Origin: Anodontia alba
Taxonomy: Eukaryota; Mollusca; Bivalvia; Lucinida; Lucinidae
DNA length: 64,000 bases
Assembly (NCBI GenBank): GCA_964016985.1
Contig: OZ024825.1
Span: 35,122,057 to 35,186,056 of the forward strand
Reading direction: 5' to 3'
The notes beneath the pieces were generated by a model. It searched no databases. It was not told the origin of the DNA and worked only from the letters and a program-made list of their open reading frames with translations. Numbering within the stretch: the first letter of the stretch is position 1; every line of letters begins with the position of its first letter. This document shows, one piece after another, positions 1 through 11,800 of this stretch. Both the position numbers and the translations under genes were made by a program.

Positions 1-215
1 CATTTTCAGCCGGTAAGTAAGGATTTGAGATCATCCCACGGGTCAAAATCTAGGCCGTTCATATGTTACAAAAAAAAAAAGTAGTTCCGGTTAAAGAGAT
101 TTATTTCCCCGGCTAAGAGGAAATATTTCTTCTTAGAAAACAAGGAAAATACCAGTTTTATGTCTGGTAGAAATCATGGTATTTCTTGGTTATGCATGTA
201 ATATAAATCACTACA

Positions 216-400
216 CAGCTCCAGATAAGGCACTTTTTCAACCAAAAACGTGTTGATATTTTTCTTATTTCTCCACAAAATATACATTGTGGCTACTCAT
301 TAGAAGCACCTTTGGGAGGCACTTCCAATGAGTACCCACAACATATATTTATATGGAGAAATAAGAAAACTATAATGTGGATACCCCAACTTATCTGGAT
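216..400. repeat. P1 palindromic MITE-like repeat, copy 1
   Basis: First of about 15 copies of a near-perfect inverted repeat. Each half reads roughly TTCTTATTTCTCCA, then ACATATGTTGTGGGTACTC, then ATTAGAAGCACCT, and the centre is GAGG or similar. The outer part carries AAGGCACTTTTTCAACC. There is no coding capacity. The structure fits a short non-autonomous DNA transposon; the family assignment is inferred. Confidence 0.8.
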
Positions 401-542
401 CTATGACCACTAACTTGTAATTAACTTCTGGGCTGTTCATGTGGATCCAGTGAGAATCAGTCTGTTTCCAGATAAAAATAGATTGGTCTAAAATTGATTT
501 CAAAGGTCTGCCCAGGTTTACCATATGAGTAAGTATTAACAC

Positions 543-640
543 TGGTCCTGCCTTTGCAAACAGTGTAGATCCAGATCAGCTGGCTCCTGAAGAAGCCAAC
601 TGATCTAGATCTGCACTGTTTGTCATTCAGTATTGTGAAT
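543..640. repeat. P3 palindromic repeat, copy 1
   Basis: First of about 19 copies of a ~70-100 bp hairpin. The arms are GCAAACAGTGTAGATCCAGA and its complement, meeting at a short centre such as TGGCTTC-GAAGCCA. In several copies the flanks share AGCATGACAAGGGTTAA and 'CTGATTGGCTGA'. This is the most frequent repeat in the window. Confidence 0.8.
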
Positions 641-939
641 TTGTATCAACAAACTGGATCAAGTAATCTGATTGGCTGACAATCTGATCTGGATTTGGAA
701 TTTTAATTCATTCAGCATGACAAGGGTTAAGCTGACTGTGCCTGAATATTATTTCAACAAGACCTATAGCTCCAGCAAAAAAGAGTATCTAGAAAATGGA
801 AGACAAATGCCTAAGTAGCTGAACACATGGCAACTGACTTACCATAGCCATTCCACCCCGAGTTTCTGACATGGACTCTTCCATCTCTGAATTTGGACAC
901 ATCCATTGTGACAAATCGGGGTCCCAGTTAGAAATCGAA

Positions 940-1015
940 AATATCTTGGCAAACAGTGCAGATCCTGATGAAATGGCTAATTATGATCTGGATCTGCATT
1001 GTTTGCAAAAGTATC
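940..1015. repeat. P3 palindromic repeat
   Basis: Diverged copy with the centre GAAATGGCTAATTATGATC. It is accompanied upstream by the TCTGAATTTGGACACATCC flank that is also seen at 50510. Confidence 0.6.
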
Positions 1016-1194
1016 ATTATTGGTCTGTAGGGATAAAAAGGGTTATTTCTGTTGAGTCTTCATCTTTGCTTCATTATTGGCTTTATCTATGTTATTTGTT
1101 GCCCGTAACGTTTCATGGATGAGTTAGTAGACCTCCATGCAGATTAAACAAATATACATGTTTTTCACATTTTTTATCACTATGGAAGCTGAGG

Positions 1195-1330
1195 GCAAAG
1201 GTTGGGACCCCGTAAAGCTAGCTTAAGCCCCCCAGTAGTTTATTACTGACAGTTTCAAGGTGGCACTTTCATTGTGGTACTTATTGTTAAGTGTTCTGTG
1301 TTTCACTAACAAATGTTTTTCTTTTAACAA
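1195..1330 (+). repeat. dispersed repeat shared with 37.66 kb
   Basis: The block from GGGACCC through AGCTAGCTTAAGCCCCCC to TTTATTACTGAC aligns by eye with 37668-37790 (GGGACCCAGGGTGAAG through TTTATTCTACTGACC). This is a diverged dispersed repeat of unknown class. Confidence 0.5.
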
Positions 1331-1622
1331 CTATGTAAAAAAGCTATATTCACTTAAGTTTGGGTAAAAGAGTTGCAACCTTTTTGGGAAAGTGTTGCCA
1401 ACTCTGCTTGCCATCGGTTCTTTTTGTGGCTGTTTAATTGTATTTGTCTGTCTTTCATTTTGTGGTTGAGAATTAGATGTGGATCTGATAGTATCAGTTT
1501 CTGAGCTCAATTTTTCACTTTAAAATATTTAATAGTAGAGGACAAGTAGCAATAAACTAACTGACCTTGTGGTTTAAAGGCTCCATATTCCTCAAAAATA
1601 GACATTTTAACTTCATAATACA

Positions 1623-1787
1623 TTAACCTATAGATAATGTGCTATTCTATTCTGTTTTTCACACCTTCCACAGAAAAAAAACGACCTTTCAGTCGTTAAT
1701 TAAAGTCTTAAACCAGAAGGTCCCTTAGGCAGTTACCTGTGTGACGTAACTCTTCCCGCTCAATTGACCACGTGTCAGTTTCTTTTC
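1623..1787. repeat. left end repeat, inverted copy at 7549-7711
   Basis: About 160 bp starting TTAACCTATAGATAATG and ending near CACGTGTCAGTTTCTTTT. It recurs almost perfectly as the reverse complement at 7549-7711, the right half of the small element. It contains a small inverted pair, AACGACCTTTCAGTCGTT. Confidence 0.85.
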
Positions 1788-2099
1788 TGTGGACAAAGAA
1801 ATTCAACAAGGATTATTTACCTGTGATAGAAATTTGGATTATTTCTTTCCTCACGGATAAATTTATGTATCCTTGTGTTTCTTTTGTTTATTTATCACTC
1901 CTTTCACTTTCTGTGTTATTATTTAAAATTTTCAATTTTCGATTTCATGTATTTTTGACTGGTCTTTTTCCACATGCGTTTTGGCGACTCTCGCTTTTCG
2001 GCACAACGCTCGTGCGCGATCGGTTCGATAGTCGTGTTTATATATGCAGAATATTTTTGTTCTTTTCGTTCCAGGTTATTCAGCAATTACGATATGTTT

Positions 2100-2310
2100 T
2101 TTTTTTTCCTGGACTTTTGTTTGCAGAGATCTTCAGTTGGCTAAAGATTCTCATGGTGGAGAAGCTGATTGTAAAGAACTTGTCAACCCTTGATGGGTTA
2201 TAAGACAATTCTTTACTGATGGGAGCCCCACCCCATATGGCTATACTGCCGGGGTAAGACCCATCAAGGTGGCATCTTTGGGTACTTAGTATCCTATAAA
2301 GTCTAAGTCC
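2100..2310 (+). pseudogene. possible retroelement pol (BEL/Pao-like RNase H) scrap
   Basis: One plus-strand frame around 2205-2260 reads QFFTDGSPTPYGYTAGVR. This resembles the FTDASxxAYG motif at the RNase H start of BEL/Pao-type pol proteins. Stops occur on both sides (e.g. before WVIRQF). The fragment is too short to classify with confidence and may be chance. It lies inside the large TTAA element, just before the CCAGTCA array. Confidence 0.25.
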
Positions 2311-2545
2311 ACCAGTCACCAGTCACCAGTCATCCAGTCACCAGTCACCAGTCACCCAGGCTCCAGTCAATCAGCTTCACCAGTCACCAGTCAATCAGGT
2401 GCCAGTCAACCAGGCACCAGTCACCAGTCATCCAGGTGCCAGTCAACCAGGCACCAGTCACCAGTCACCAGTCACCCAGTCACCAGTCACCAGTCACCCA
2501 GTCACCAGTCACCAGTCACCAGTCAACTAGTCTCCAGTCAATAAT
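2308..2545 (+). repeat. CCAGTCA/CCAGTCAC tandem array
   Basis: A minisatellite built of short units CCAGTCAC, CCAGTCATCC, GGCACCAGTC and similar variants, with higher-order blocks such as GTGCCAGTCAACCAGGCACC repeated. It sits inside the 5.78 kb element, directly upstream of the hairpin run. Confidence 0.9.
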
Positions 2546-2584
2546 TTAATTATTTTCTGGAAAGACTTAGTTTCTGACATATTT

Positions 2585-3410
2585 CACCGGACAAAATAGT
2601 CACGTATACTAACTTCCGGTCATTATGTCTAATTATTAAAAAAATTTTTCACTGGGCAAAGTATCAGTAATATTTCTGATACTTATACCCGGTCATATTA
2701 TTATATTATTTCTGATTTTTCACCAGGCAAACTTTTACAGAAAGTGTCTGGTCAATTTTTGCCTTATAATTAATTATCTTCGGGAAAAAGTTTCGAATAC
2801 TTGTGCCCGCTCAGTTTTCATATATAATCTCCCTTTTTCATCGGACTAGAGTTACGAATACTTATATCCGATCAATTTGTCAAATTTCTTGTAACTTTAC
2901 CGGGCAACAGTTACGAATATTAGTGTCCGGTCATTGTGTCGGGTAACTAGTGTCAAAATAATGATTACTAATTCCCGAACAATCTATTATCGTTCATAGA
3001 GCTCCATTCACGTTTAAGTCAATGGATATAGGTTATTAAGTGAAATACATAATAACTTTTTATACAAAAAAATTCTGTACAGTCTTTCCCAAATCAGACT
3101 AGAATTTTTAATATTCCATTGACTTATTATAGGTGTGTAATTCCATTAATATTTTAAATTAACTTATGTTTTATCTCTTTTATCCGCTAGAAAGAGTTAA
3201 ACTTCCGACTATAACAAAATTCTTACCGGGCAGCAGTTCGTAGACTAGTGCCAGGTCATTCAAATGATGTTTTATCTCTTTAATTCGCTAGACAGCGTTT
3301 AAATTCCGGCTCTAACGAAAATTTCATCGGGAGGCACTTCGTAGAGTAGTGCCAGGTCATTCTAACGAAATTCCACCGAGCAGTAGTTTCGTAGACTTTG
3401 TGTCGGATTA
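2585..3410. repeat. run of ~9 CCGG-bounded imperfect hairpins
   Basis: Motifs of ~35-46 bp begin CACCGGGCA, carry a GTTACGAATACT-like middle and end TGTCCGGTCA. They lie at 2585, 2650, 2721, 2778, 2839, 2899, 3224, 3325 and 3374. Many are internally inverted; the one at 2650 contains AAGTATCAG...CTGATACTT. Copies at 3170-3260 and 3270-3360 are part of a ~100-bp direct repeat (TTTTATCTCTTT...CGCTAGA). Function is unknown; subterminal protein-binding sites are one possibility. Confidence 0.7.
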
Positions 3411-3419
3411 CTAGTGTGT

Positions 3420-6400
3420 TCCAGGCTCAACATATATTCATATATAACCACTATAGACATGTATAGTCTTGGATTATAGGTTATTGAATGACAGCGATGG
3501 GTTCTAATACCTAGTAGCCATTTATATTGTTGAATTCTGTCCAGTTACTTTTGAACTTGACTTAAATTCTATATATATATTTATTATTGAAAATGAATTA
3601 AGAATTATCGGTTACGATCAAATTCGCAATTCATTCACTAAGTGTAGAAGATACTTCCAGCTATAATTATATCTCGTTTGTTCGCTACAAAGAGATTAAC
3701 TTCTTACATATTCACCTTATTCGGCTCTAGGGCAAAGGTGAACTATAAAACTATCGTTATTTATAAGAAGAAAAATATACACGAAATATAAAAATTTTTC
3801 TTCTTTCCTCCCCTGTTTTTCTTCTACATGCTCCGATATGTAATCAGCATGTAATCTAAGGAGTAAATTGACAAGAAAGTAGCAATCGATCTTTTCTACT
3901 TTCTATTAATTTTTCATTCTTAAGGTATCGGAAATTTACACCAACCAGATAAATAAATTAACAGTTTATTTATTTATTCACTACCTCTCTAGATTACTAC
4001 GATTTAAAATTCTAGTTGAGGTACATATTTTCCTTTTGCCTTTTCTACATGGAAAATAGTTGATCCGATAAGCTATTATTCTATTTTATACTATCTTTTG
4101 ATTGATTATATAAGAGTCTAGGTCAGTCGTGCTCTGTCTAAACTCTGCTATAAAATAATAAATAAGAAAAAAATCTTATATTTAGGCATAGATATAATTC
4201 GATACGTTCTTTACTTTGCCTGTTTTATTTTTTCATCTGGATCATTTAAGACTACGATAGCAATATACCAGATATTTTTGCCTCAGTAAGAATCTATTAC
4301 GCTGAAGATTCTTCATATTGGAATAATAATTTTATTATGATTATTATTCTAGACCCAATTAATCCTCGTATATTATAGGTCTACTTTATCTTTTTGAGGA
4401 ATAGTTTTGCTTCGACTAGCTCTATACCTCTAATATTTTATTTATAACTAGAGTCCATGTCAATCAAAATTTTCTTGCACTTTGGTATTGACAATGGATA
4501 CATATTTAGTAAAGGCATTAATTATTCAGTACGTGACAGATTATTATTGCCTAAATTAGATTTTATATACAATACTTTCCTTTTGATATTTTGTTTTATT
4601 GACTTTGTAACTATTCAGAAACTGCCAAAGTCAATCATTTCCTTCCTCTCAACTTACCGAAGCTCTAGATTATGTTGATATATATTTTTGATATATGCTT
4701 AGAGGTTAATTAACGAGAGTTTACCTCATAATAGCAGATATTATTATAATTATATTAATCAATCTATAGTCTAGGCTTAGACAAAAGGGAAAACATCCTT
4801 AATTACGAGCCGGTAAAGAATTAAGACACTCTTAATTATCTCTTTACCCCTCCTTTATGTTTACATTCGTTAAAGGGATCATAGTAATTCTCGCTAAGAG
4901 TTCAAGTTCAGTTTGCGAATAATGCAAAGATTAATATCTTGATTTCCAGTCCGCATCAAAAATGGTCTATATATATAGATAAATATCTTTCCGAAACTGG
5001 ATATTTATTTATTTTTCCACACAATAAGTCATTTCAAGATGTCGATGTTTTTGAAATGCACTGCTTCAATTTATAATATAAAATATGTTTATATTAACTT
5101 CACAACTTAGTAAGTGCTGCACCTACGTTCCTGGTCAGATCTTACTTTTGTGATACGTTTTTGAACATACTGAAAGTTTTCTTCGATTATACATTCGGTA
5201 AATAAACTTTCGAGTAGTATTTATGCCTTTAAACATTCAGATTATTTGATAATTGTTGGAGATAATATATTATTCCGATATTTATATATCTATCTTCATT
5301 ATTTATCTTTCTCATCTTACTTTTAAATTAGATTGACTTTCTCGCTACGTTCCAGGTTTAAATCTAGCTAACATTGTGGAACAGTCACTTTTTTTTATTT
5401 CCTAAACAATATTTTAACTTTTTTCTCAGTATTCAGAGCATAACGACTTCATGAATACTTGAAAATAATTCAATTCTACGCTTGTTAAACTAAGCCTAAA
5501 ACAAGCCCTAGTTTTTAGAATGGATATTATCCTTCGATTCAGTTCATGAAGATACATCCTTTTAGATCCCATTATCTCTATTTCAATCATTCAAAATTCT
5601 AATGACTAAGTACTCCTTTTCTACGTACGAATACAGAATATCGAGTCACTGTTGCTGCATATTGGTTAAAGATTAAACAAATTTTATCTTAAACCTATAT
5701 GACGTTAAATTAATTATTATCTCTTTCATATACATTTTTTTTACCCTTCCGTCAGGGATCGCGGTAATAATATTATTACTCTCTATGGTTTACACATAGA
5801 TCTCGAGAGTATATATATGTATTTTCTTCCTGAACTCATTTGCGAGTACGTAATTTGATATTTCAGGAATTACCAATTATGCAGACATAGATTTTATTCT
5901 ATTAATATTCAATTCTAAAAATTTGATTGAATGTTTATCTATAAAATTTCTGGGCAGTAATTTTATAGAGAGTTATATGTTTAATAATTCCTTGCTTAAA
6001 TAATAGTTACGCTTAACCTATGATTTATAGCGGGAATTTTGTTCAGTAGTATAATTTTTATTTAGTATTAATATATTTCTTACTATTCTTAAATATGCGT
6101 ATAGAATAGTAATACTATCTCTTAACTTTTAAATTAAGTGTTTTTTGAGATTAATAATCAGTATTATTGTATAATCTTTCTTCAGAGATTATCACACTAT
6201 TACTTTTTCTCTGAGTCCTTCTCTTTTTATGAACATTTTGATTCGTATCAAAGTGGATTTTTAACATTTCTTGATTTCCATGATTATTTACTCAGGAGTA
6301 CTTTTCATGGCAATCTTCTGGTATAGAAAGATTCTATCCAGCTTATTTATTATTGCTTAATCTTATCAATACGGTAAGATTTAGCCAAACTATGACCGTC

Positions 6401-7330
6401 ATACAGTTTGCTGCGATCAACCTTATTCTTATCTCTTTTTTGTCTGTCAAACTCTTTAGTTATGATGTTGACAGTTTATTCTTTATTTTTTTGTCAGGAC
6501 ATCAAACGCTTTTATATGTCTATGACAAAACTAATTATCAATGGTTTAAGTTGTTTTTTTCTTCCCAGCAGTTATATGCAAACTCTGTATTATTTTATTG
6601 CTTGACTAAAAATTCGTTATACAATTAGTCTAGCAATAGTTTTAACCATTATGTTTGTCTATACTTTTTTTTCTTCTGATGGATAACTTAGTTATAGTTA
6701 AGTTAACTCCATCTACTTTTATTATCTCCCCTTCTTTAATTTGATCAAGGGAAATAATTACACATTATGGTTATTTTAAGTCTGTGTCTGTTCATCGGAA
6801 ACTGTCCTGTCGCTCCAATTAACAGAATTTAATTAGTTTATAATTCTAATAGCTTAGACTATTACAATTACATAGCTTCACATATCTAGAATTTTATCCA
6901 AAATATCTACATATGTCAGTTATCTATAGGAAACTCCACCGAGTAGACTTTTCCTTATTTATTCAAGATCCTACATAGACTACTTACAGTGTATGGTCTT
7001 GGCTTTTTGTTTTACAAATTTTGTTTTCAAAATATTTCTATATTCCTAGCTTACTTTGCGATGGAATATTTATGTTATGTCTCAATGACTCCCTTTTCTT
7101 TTTGAAGCCAATTGTTGTTTCCCAAAAAGAAAAAAAGAGGGGGGGGGGGGGGGCCGATGTTAGGTCTCTGAGACTTAAGAACTGGCTTCCTCTAGAGTCT
7201 ACTAATATATATAAGGTTGTTAGATCATAACACCTTAAAGCTATTTTGTGAATCTAGACCATTCTTTCTATTAAATATAGAATTAGAATGTATCTGATTC
7301 CTTTGAGTTTCCTGAGTCTTAACCAGAAGT
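3420..7330. other. AT-rich non-coding interior of the TTAA element
   Basis: About 3.9 kb of AT-rich sequence with short frames only, the longest being 91 codons at 6353-6628. No motif is recognisable in any of them. A 15-base G run lies near 7139-7153. I see no gene, tRNA or clear tandem repeat here. Confidence 0.6.
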
Positions 7331-7469
7331 GGTGAGATATTATTGGTGTTAGAATTAGGAGAGCACCTCCCTCCTATTCTGCAAATTCTAGCACATTATC
7401 TATAGGTTAATGTATTATGAAGTTAAAATGAAGTTTTTTAAAAGTAAAACATATTTTAACGAGTAATAC

Positions 7470-7711
7470 TTAACCTATAGATAATCAATTATCTCCCTCC
7501 GCCCACCCTCGCTTATCTCTCCTAATTGTGTCTATTGTTTTACACATAAAAGAAACTGACACGTGGTCAATTGAGCGGGAAGAGTTACGTCACACAGGTA
7601 ACTGCCTAAGGGACCTTCTGGTTTAAGACTTTAATTAACGACTGAAAGGTCGTTTTTTTTCTGTGGAAGGTGTGAAAAACAGAATAGAATAGCACATTAT
7701 CTATAGGTTAA
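7470..7711. mobile_element. short TTAA-flanked MITE (234 bp)
   Basis: TTAA lies at 7470-7473 and 7708-7711, and the ends are CCTATAGATAAT in inverted orientation. Its right ~160 bp is the inverted complement of the left end of the 5.78 kb element. Its left end shares TCTCCTAATT at a similar position with that element's right end. It therefore looks like an internally deleted, oppositely oriented relative. Confidence 0.7.
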
Positions 7712-7760
7712 GTATTACTCGTTAAAATATGTTTTACTTTTAAAAAACTTCATTTTTTAT

Positions 7761-8042
7761 CAAAGAAAGATTTAATAAATTGATATATAGTATTAATACG
7801 ATCATAAAATGTGGCATTTGACAGCCTGTAAAATTTCAGTTAGTCTCTCATTTTTTGAACTGGATCAAAAATGAAATGATTTTTATTGTGTCTCTTAATT
7901 TATGTTGGCAAGATAGTAACAGTATAACATAAAAATCATTTCATTTCAAGAACGAGAGACCAACTGAAATTTTACAGGCTGTCAGATGCCACATTTTATG
8001 AGTGTTTTAATACCATATATCAATTTATCAAATCTTTCTTGG
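7761..8042. repeat. long hairpin, third arm of the host repeat
   Basis: The left arm (CAAAGAAAGATTTAATAAAT onward) pairs with the right arm (ending ATCAAATCTTTCTTGG) over about 100 bp with few mismatches. An inner 18-bp pair AAATGAAATGATTTTTAT / ATAAAAATCATTTCATTT closes a ~40-base loop that contains TTAA. Confidence 0.85.
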
Positions 8043-8261
8043 ATAATAAAATGTCTATTTTTGAGGAATATGAAGCTTTTAATGGAGGACCAGTTGCCAA
8101 GAAGTAGGCCAAGTGGTTTATGGAAAATGACAATGACCACTAATGGCATACATGTGGCAAAGTAGCTGGCTATTTGGTTTACAGGACATGGCAAATTATA
8201 GATACATACTAACAACAAATATAATATAGATATGGTGAGTAGCTATCTAAGTAGTTTATGG

Positions 8262-8412
8262 AATTAGCCTCTGACAAGGCACTTTTTCAACCAATAAGAA
8301 TTGATATTTTTCCTGATTCTCCATGGAAACGTAAGCTTCTAATGTGTATGCAAACATTTTTATAGAGAAATAAGAAAAAATATTTGTCTACATACTCCTC
8401 TTATCTGATGCT
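8262..8412. repeat. P1 palindromic repeat (degenerate centre)
   Basis: It has the AAGGCACTTTTTCAACC shoulder and TTTTATAGAGAAATAAGAA, but the central AGAAGC hairpin is largely lost. Confidence 0.6.
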
Positions 8413-8624
8413 ATAATGAGTAGTAACTTGTGCTGAAGACAGTGATTTACAATGGAGAATAGACTGAGGTTCACTGCAAATGAAAAGGAGTGAAGTAAAG
8501 AAAAAGTAGCTTAACCCATTGTCATGCTGAATAAATTAAGATGCCACACCCACTTATAATTTTCAGCCAATCAGATTAGTTGATCCAGGCTGTTGATAGG
8601 AATTCACATATTCAATGACAAATA

Positions 8625-8700
8625 GTGCAGATCCAGATCAGTTGGCTTTTTCAGAAGCCAAGTGATCTGGATCTACACTGTTTGTAAAGGCAGGGCATAT
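8625..8700. repeat. P3 palindromic repeat
   Basis: Arms AATAGTGCAGATCCAGATCA / TGATCTGGATCTACACTGTT. The centre is TTGGCTTTTTCAGAAGCCAA. Confidence 0.85.
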
Positions 8701-8744
8701 CCAGGTTCAGCAGGAACAAGGTTAATAGCTCATGAGAACATTAC

Positions 8745-8837
8745 CTTGCAATCATTTCTGGTGTAAGGTCCACTTCTGGCTTTGGCAAAGTTAGTCTGAA
8801 GTTATAGCCCCGTGAGATCACATAACTTGTCACTTTG
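8745..8837 (-). CDS. FARSA: FARSA exon 5
   Basis: 93 nt. The acceptor is TTCTTCTCAG and the frame reads [13 protein letters not shown]...LTPEMIA. It ends 'AG' before the donor GTAATG. The next exon should begin with the GSW..-KPYNF region; I did not find it to the left, so it is probably outside the window. Confidence 0.88.
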
Positions 8838-11800
8838 CTGAGAAGAAAAAAAAACATACAGCATAAAACTACAGTTTCATAATGTTACTATCTTCAAAAA
8901 CATTTTCCAAAATCAATCAGCACATTTAGATATAAGAGTTTAAAGATGGACCCAAAAAGTGTTGTATCCAAACAAACATGTGTAAATTATATAGAAAATT
9001 GACCATTTATGGTCATTTTTCTACACAATCTAGGTATTTTGTTTGAAAACAATACGGTTGTTTAGCTAACATGGCTTTCACTTTGGAGCCCAGCAATCAT
9101 GTTATAAAGAGGTTGTGGTGTACTTTTAAATCATCTCTGATAGGCTATTTCAGTGAGTACCCATATGTTTTGGTGCAAAAAATAACAAAAAATGATTTGT
9201 TTATGTTGAGGTTTTATGACCCAGTCAACCCAATGGGGTCATGTCGAGTGTGGTCAGTTTATTTAACCACACTTTTACTGGGCAGACTCAGTCCTCTATC
9301 AGTATCTGCTAAATCTTTCCAACAGATACAGGACAGCTGTCAGACAGACTGAAATTTCTGGCAGGATAGGAGGCTTGTCTGTTATCAAATTACTATGCAG
9401 GACAGGAGGCTTGTCTGTTATCAAATTACTATCTCTTTTTGCCAGAAATCACAGGACATTTGTCAGACAAACTGAAATTTTCTGCAGGATAGAATGAAAA
9501 TTTGCTGATTTTGTCAGACAGTCCTGCAGTTTTCGCAAAGACTGCCCTATGTGGTTAACCAGTATTGTGCACATTCTTTTGCCAGAAACTGACAACTGCC
9601 CTTCTTGAATTGGTGGAAGGAAGAGAATAACCACAGAAAATATTTCATAATCAATCTCCACAAAAATATGTTGCCAATCCAATGGGAGGTCGAACCCGCA
9701 CACAACCTCCTGATCACCAGTCGGACACACATCCAACTGAGCCACTGAGGCCAGCAAACAAACAACAAACAAAAATGAAATGATCTTTTGATGATTCCAT
9801 TTTTCTGGAGCTACATGTATGAAGCTACCACTTTAGAGAATTTTCTATTAAGCTAACATGTATTTCTATAAGACATGCGTCATAAATGAATTTCAACAAT
9901 ACTAAAGGGACCCTTTTTATATGGAGCTTGGTGTGTAGGAAAAAGTTGTCTCCCTGGAAAACATGGCAGAAAAATCTACCAAGTATATCTAGGGACCTTA
10001 ACAATTAGCATGCTCCGTAAAAATTTCAGCAGATGAAATTTTGAAATATTTTTCTTACATCACAGAGAGTGGTGAAAATTAAGTAAAGGACAAGTCAAAA
10101 TTTTAGCAAGGCAAGTAAGATTGTATCTTCAAACCATGCTAAGACATGTAAGAACTTGACACCTGAAATTATGCCTGTCTGACACTCAAGAATTCATACT
10201 GGACCTGTAGTTTTATGTGATTTTTAATGATTTCATACATAAATATAGTCCTGGAATAGTAGAGGAAAACAATGTAAGAGGAACAAACTTTTTGGAATAC
10301 TTTTAGGATCTAGTCACCACTTAACCCTTTCACTGCACCCTTCTCCCCTCCCCAGGTTTCTGACATCTCAAAGTTTCTAACATGGACTCTTCAATCTCTG
10401 AATTTTGACACACTCATTATTGCAAATTGGAGTTTCAGTCAAAAATCAATAACAAAATGGCAAAGAGTGTAGATCTTAATGAGATGACTTATTATGAGCC
10501 ATTGTTTGCAAAGGTACATGTATCTGTATTGGTCTGTAGGGATGGACGGGTTGATCTTATCCTGTCTGTACTATTCCAGAAATAGCCACATTCAGGTATT
10601 CTTAATATGACCCACAACTGCCCTAATCCTAACCACCAGAGGCCAAGCTTTATCTAACCCTAAGCCTTTGTGTAGTCAGTGGAGTCACTCACATGCTGAA
10701 ATGGCAGACAGATTCTAAAGTCTAACCAAATTTTAAACATTTTTTAAAATGATTTTATATATATACAAATTAGTACATTGGAACCGCTTTATATCATGAT
10801 TCATTATAAGATGGCTTTGGATATAAGATGGTTTAAAGGTAGACCCCAAAAGTGTTGTAACCCAAACAAAAATATATAGATCATTTAGAACAAGGCCTGT
10901 CACTAGAAAGGACAGCTTGCCTGAACTCGGGCTTATCTATCAGGTCTTAACAACTTTGATGCAAAACTTTAACAAAAAATTTCTAAGTCTGTGACCTTGA
11001 CCTCTAGGTCATGAGCAGGGGTGTGGATAGTGCTCAATAAAATTTTGAACTGACATCTCTAATCATACTAAATATAAACTGAATCCATCTCAGGATTTAC
11101 GGAATCCTGAAAACTTTGACGTAAAACTTTAACATTTTTGTTAAAGCCACCGCCAATGCCAACACAAACTCTGGGGGTAGTACAATAGCTCTTCCTGTAC
11201 ATGCGAGCTAAAAATGACCATTTATGGTCATTTTTTTATATAATCTATACATTTTTGTGTGGATACAACAGGGTTTTCATCAATTATGGGCTTTCGGACT
11301 CCTATTTTGGTGTTTGAAAGTCTTACTTTCCAGAGGAATTTAGCAAAACTACATTGCGGGACTCCTAGTGTTGGCAGAAAAAACCTTTGAGACTCCTATC
11401 TTCAAAATCAATGTGAGAACCCTGAAAACAACAAGGTTGTTTAGCTAAAACGATTCTTTATTTGGATCCCAGCAATAGTGTTATAAAGATATTGTGGCAT
11501 ATTTACATTTCTTGAACTAGTTTTCTCTTCTTATATTCTGTCTTCTGAGCATCTGTGATGTCATCTAATTGTAGATTCTGTATCTTCCTCATACACTCCT
11601 GCACTTTGTCAATAATAGATTCAGCCTAAAAACATTTATAATACAACTCTAGATAAGATGCATTTTTTCAACAAAAAACATAGATATTTTTTTCTTATTT
11701 CTCCCCCCCCCCCCAAAAAACATTTGTTCTAGGTATTCATCAGAAGCTCTCATCAAGGCATTTCTAATGAGTACATACAACTTATTTTCGGGGAGAAAAA

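Larger units (their letters stand above)
1623..7410. mobile_element. large piggyBac-like non-autonomous element (5.78 kb)
   Basis: Both ends abut TTAA (1623-1626 and 7407-7410), and the termini are CCTATAGATAATGTGCTA and its inverted complement. A TTAA target with a short inverted repeat starting CCT/CCC is the hallmark of the piggyBac superfamily. No reading frame over 150 codons exists inside and I recognise no transposase, so it must be mobilised in trans or be dead. Most of the interior is AT-rich. It holds a CCAGTCA tandem array and a run of CCGG-flanked hairpins. Size is unusual for a non-autonomous member. Confidence 0.65.
1573..8085. repeat. host hairpin repeat with nested palindromes (interrupted)
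   Basis: Arms of ~35 bp at 1573-1609 and 8047-8081 are inverted copies of each other (core CCTCAAAAATAGACATTTTA). If the two TTAA-flanked elements inside are removed, about 490 bp remain. That remainder forms three successive hairpins inside the outer stem: 20-bp arms around TTAA(1623/7407), 45-bp arms around TTAA(7470/7708), and ~100-120-bp arms at 7761-8042. It looks like a cloverleaf-shaped foldback repeat. The arm matches are seen directly; the single-element interpretation is inferred. Confidence 0.55.

Noticed and set aside
1772..2203. 143-codon frame on the plus strand
   Set aside because: Starts inside the element's terminal repeat, has a low-complexity Phe/Leu-rich composition and no recognisable motif.
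6353..6628. 91-codon frame in the TTAA element
   Set aside because: AT-rich composition gives Phe/Leu/Tyr-rich peptides by chance; an overlapping frame on the same strand is equally long.
1..8744. Further FARSA exons (GSW..KPYNF region)
   Set aside because: No minus-strand frame with that content and a splice acceptor was found; the gene probably continues beyond the left edge.
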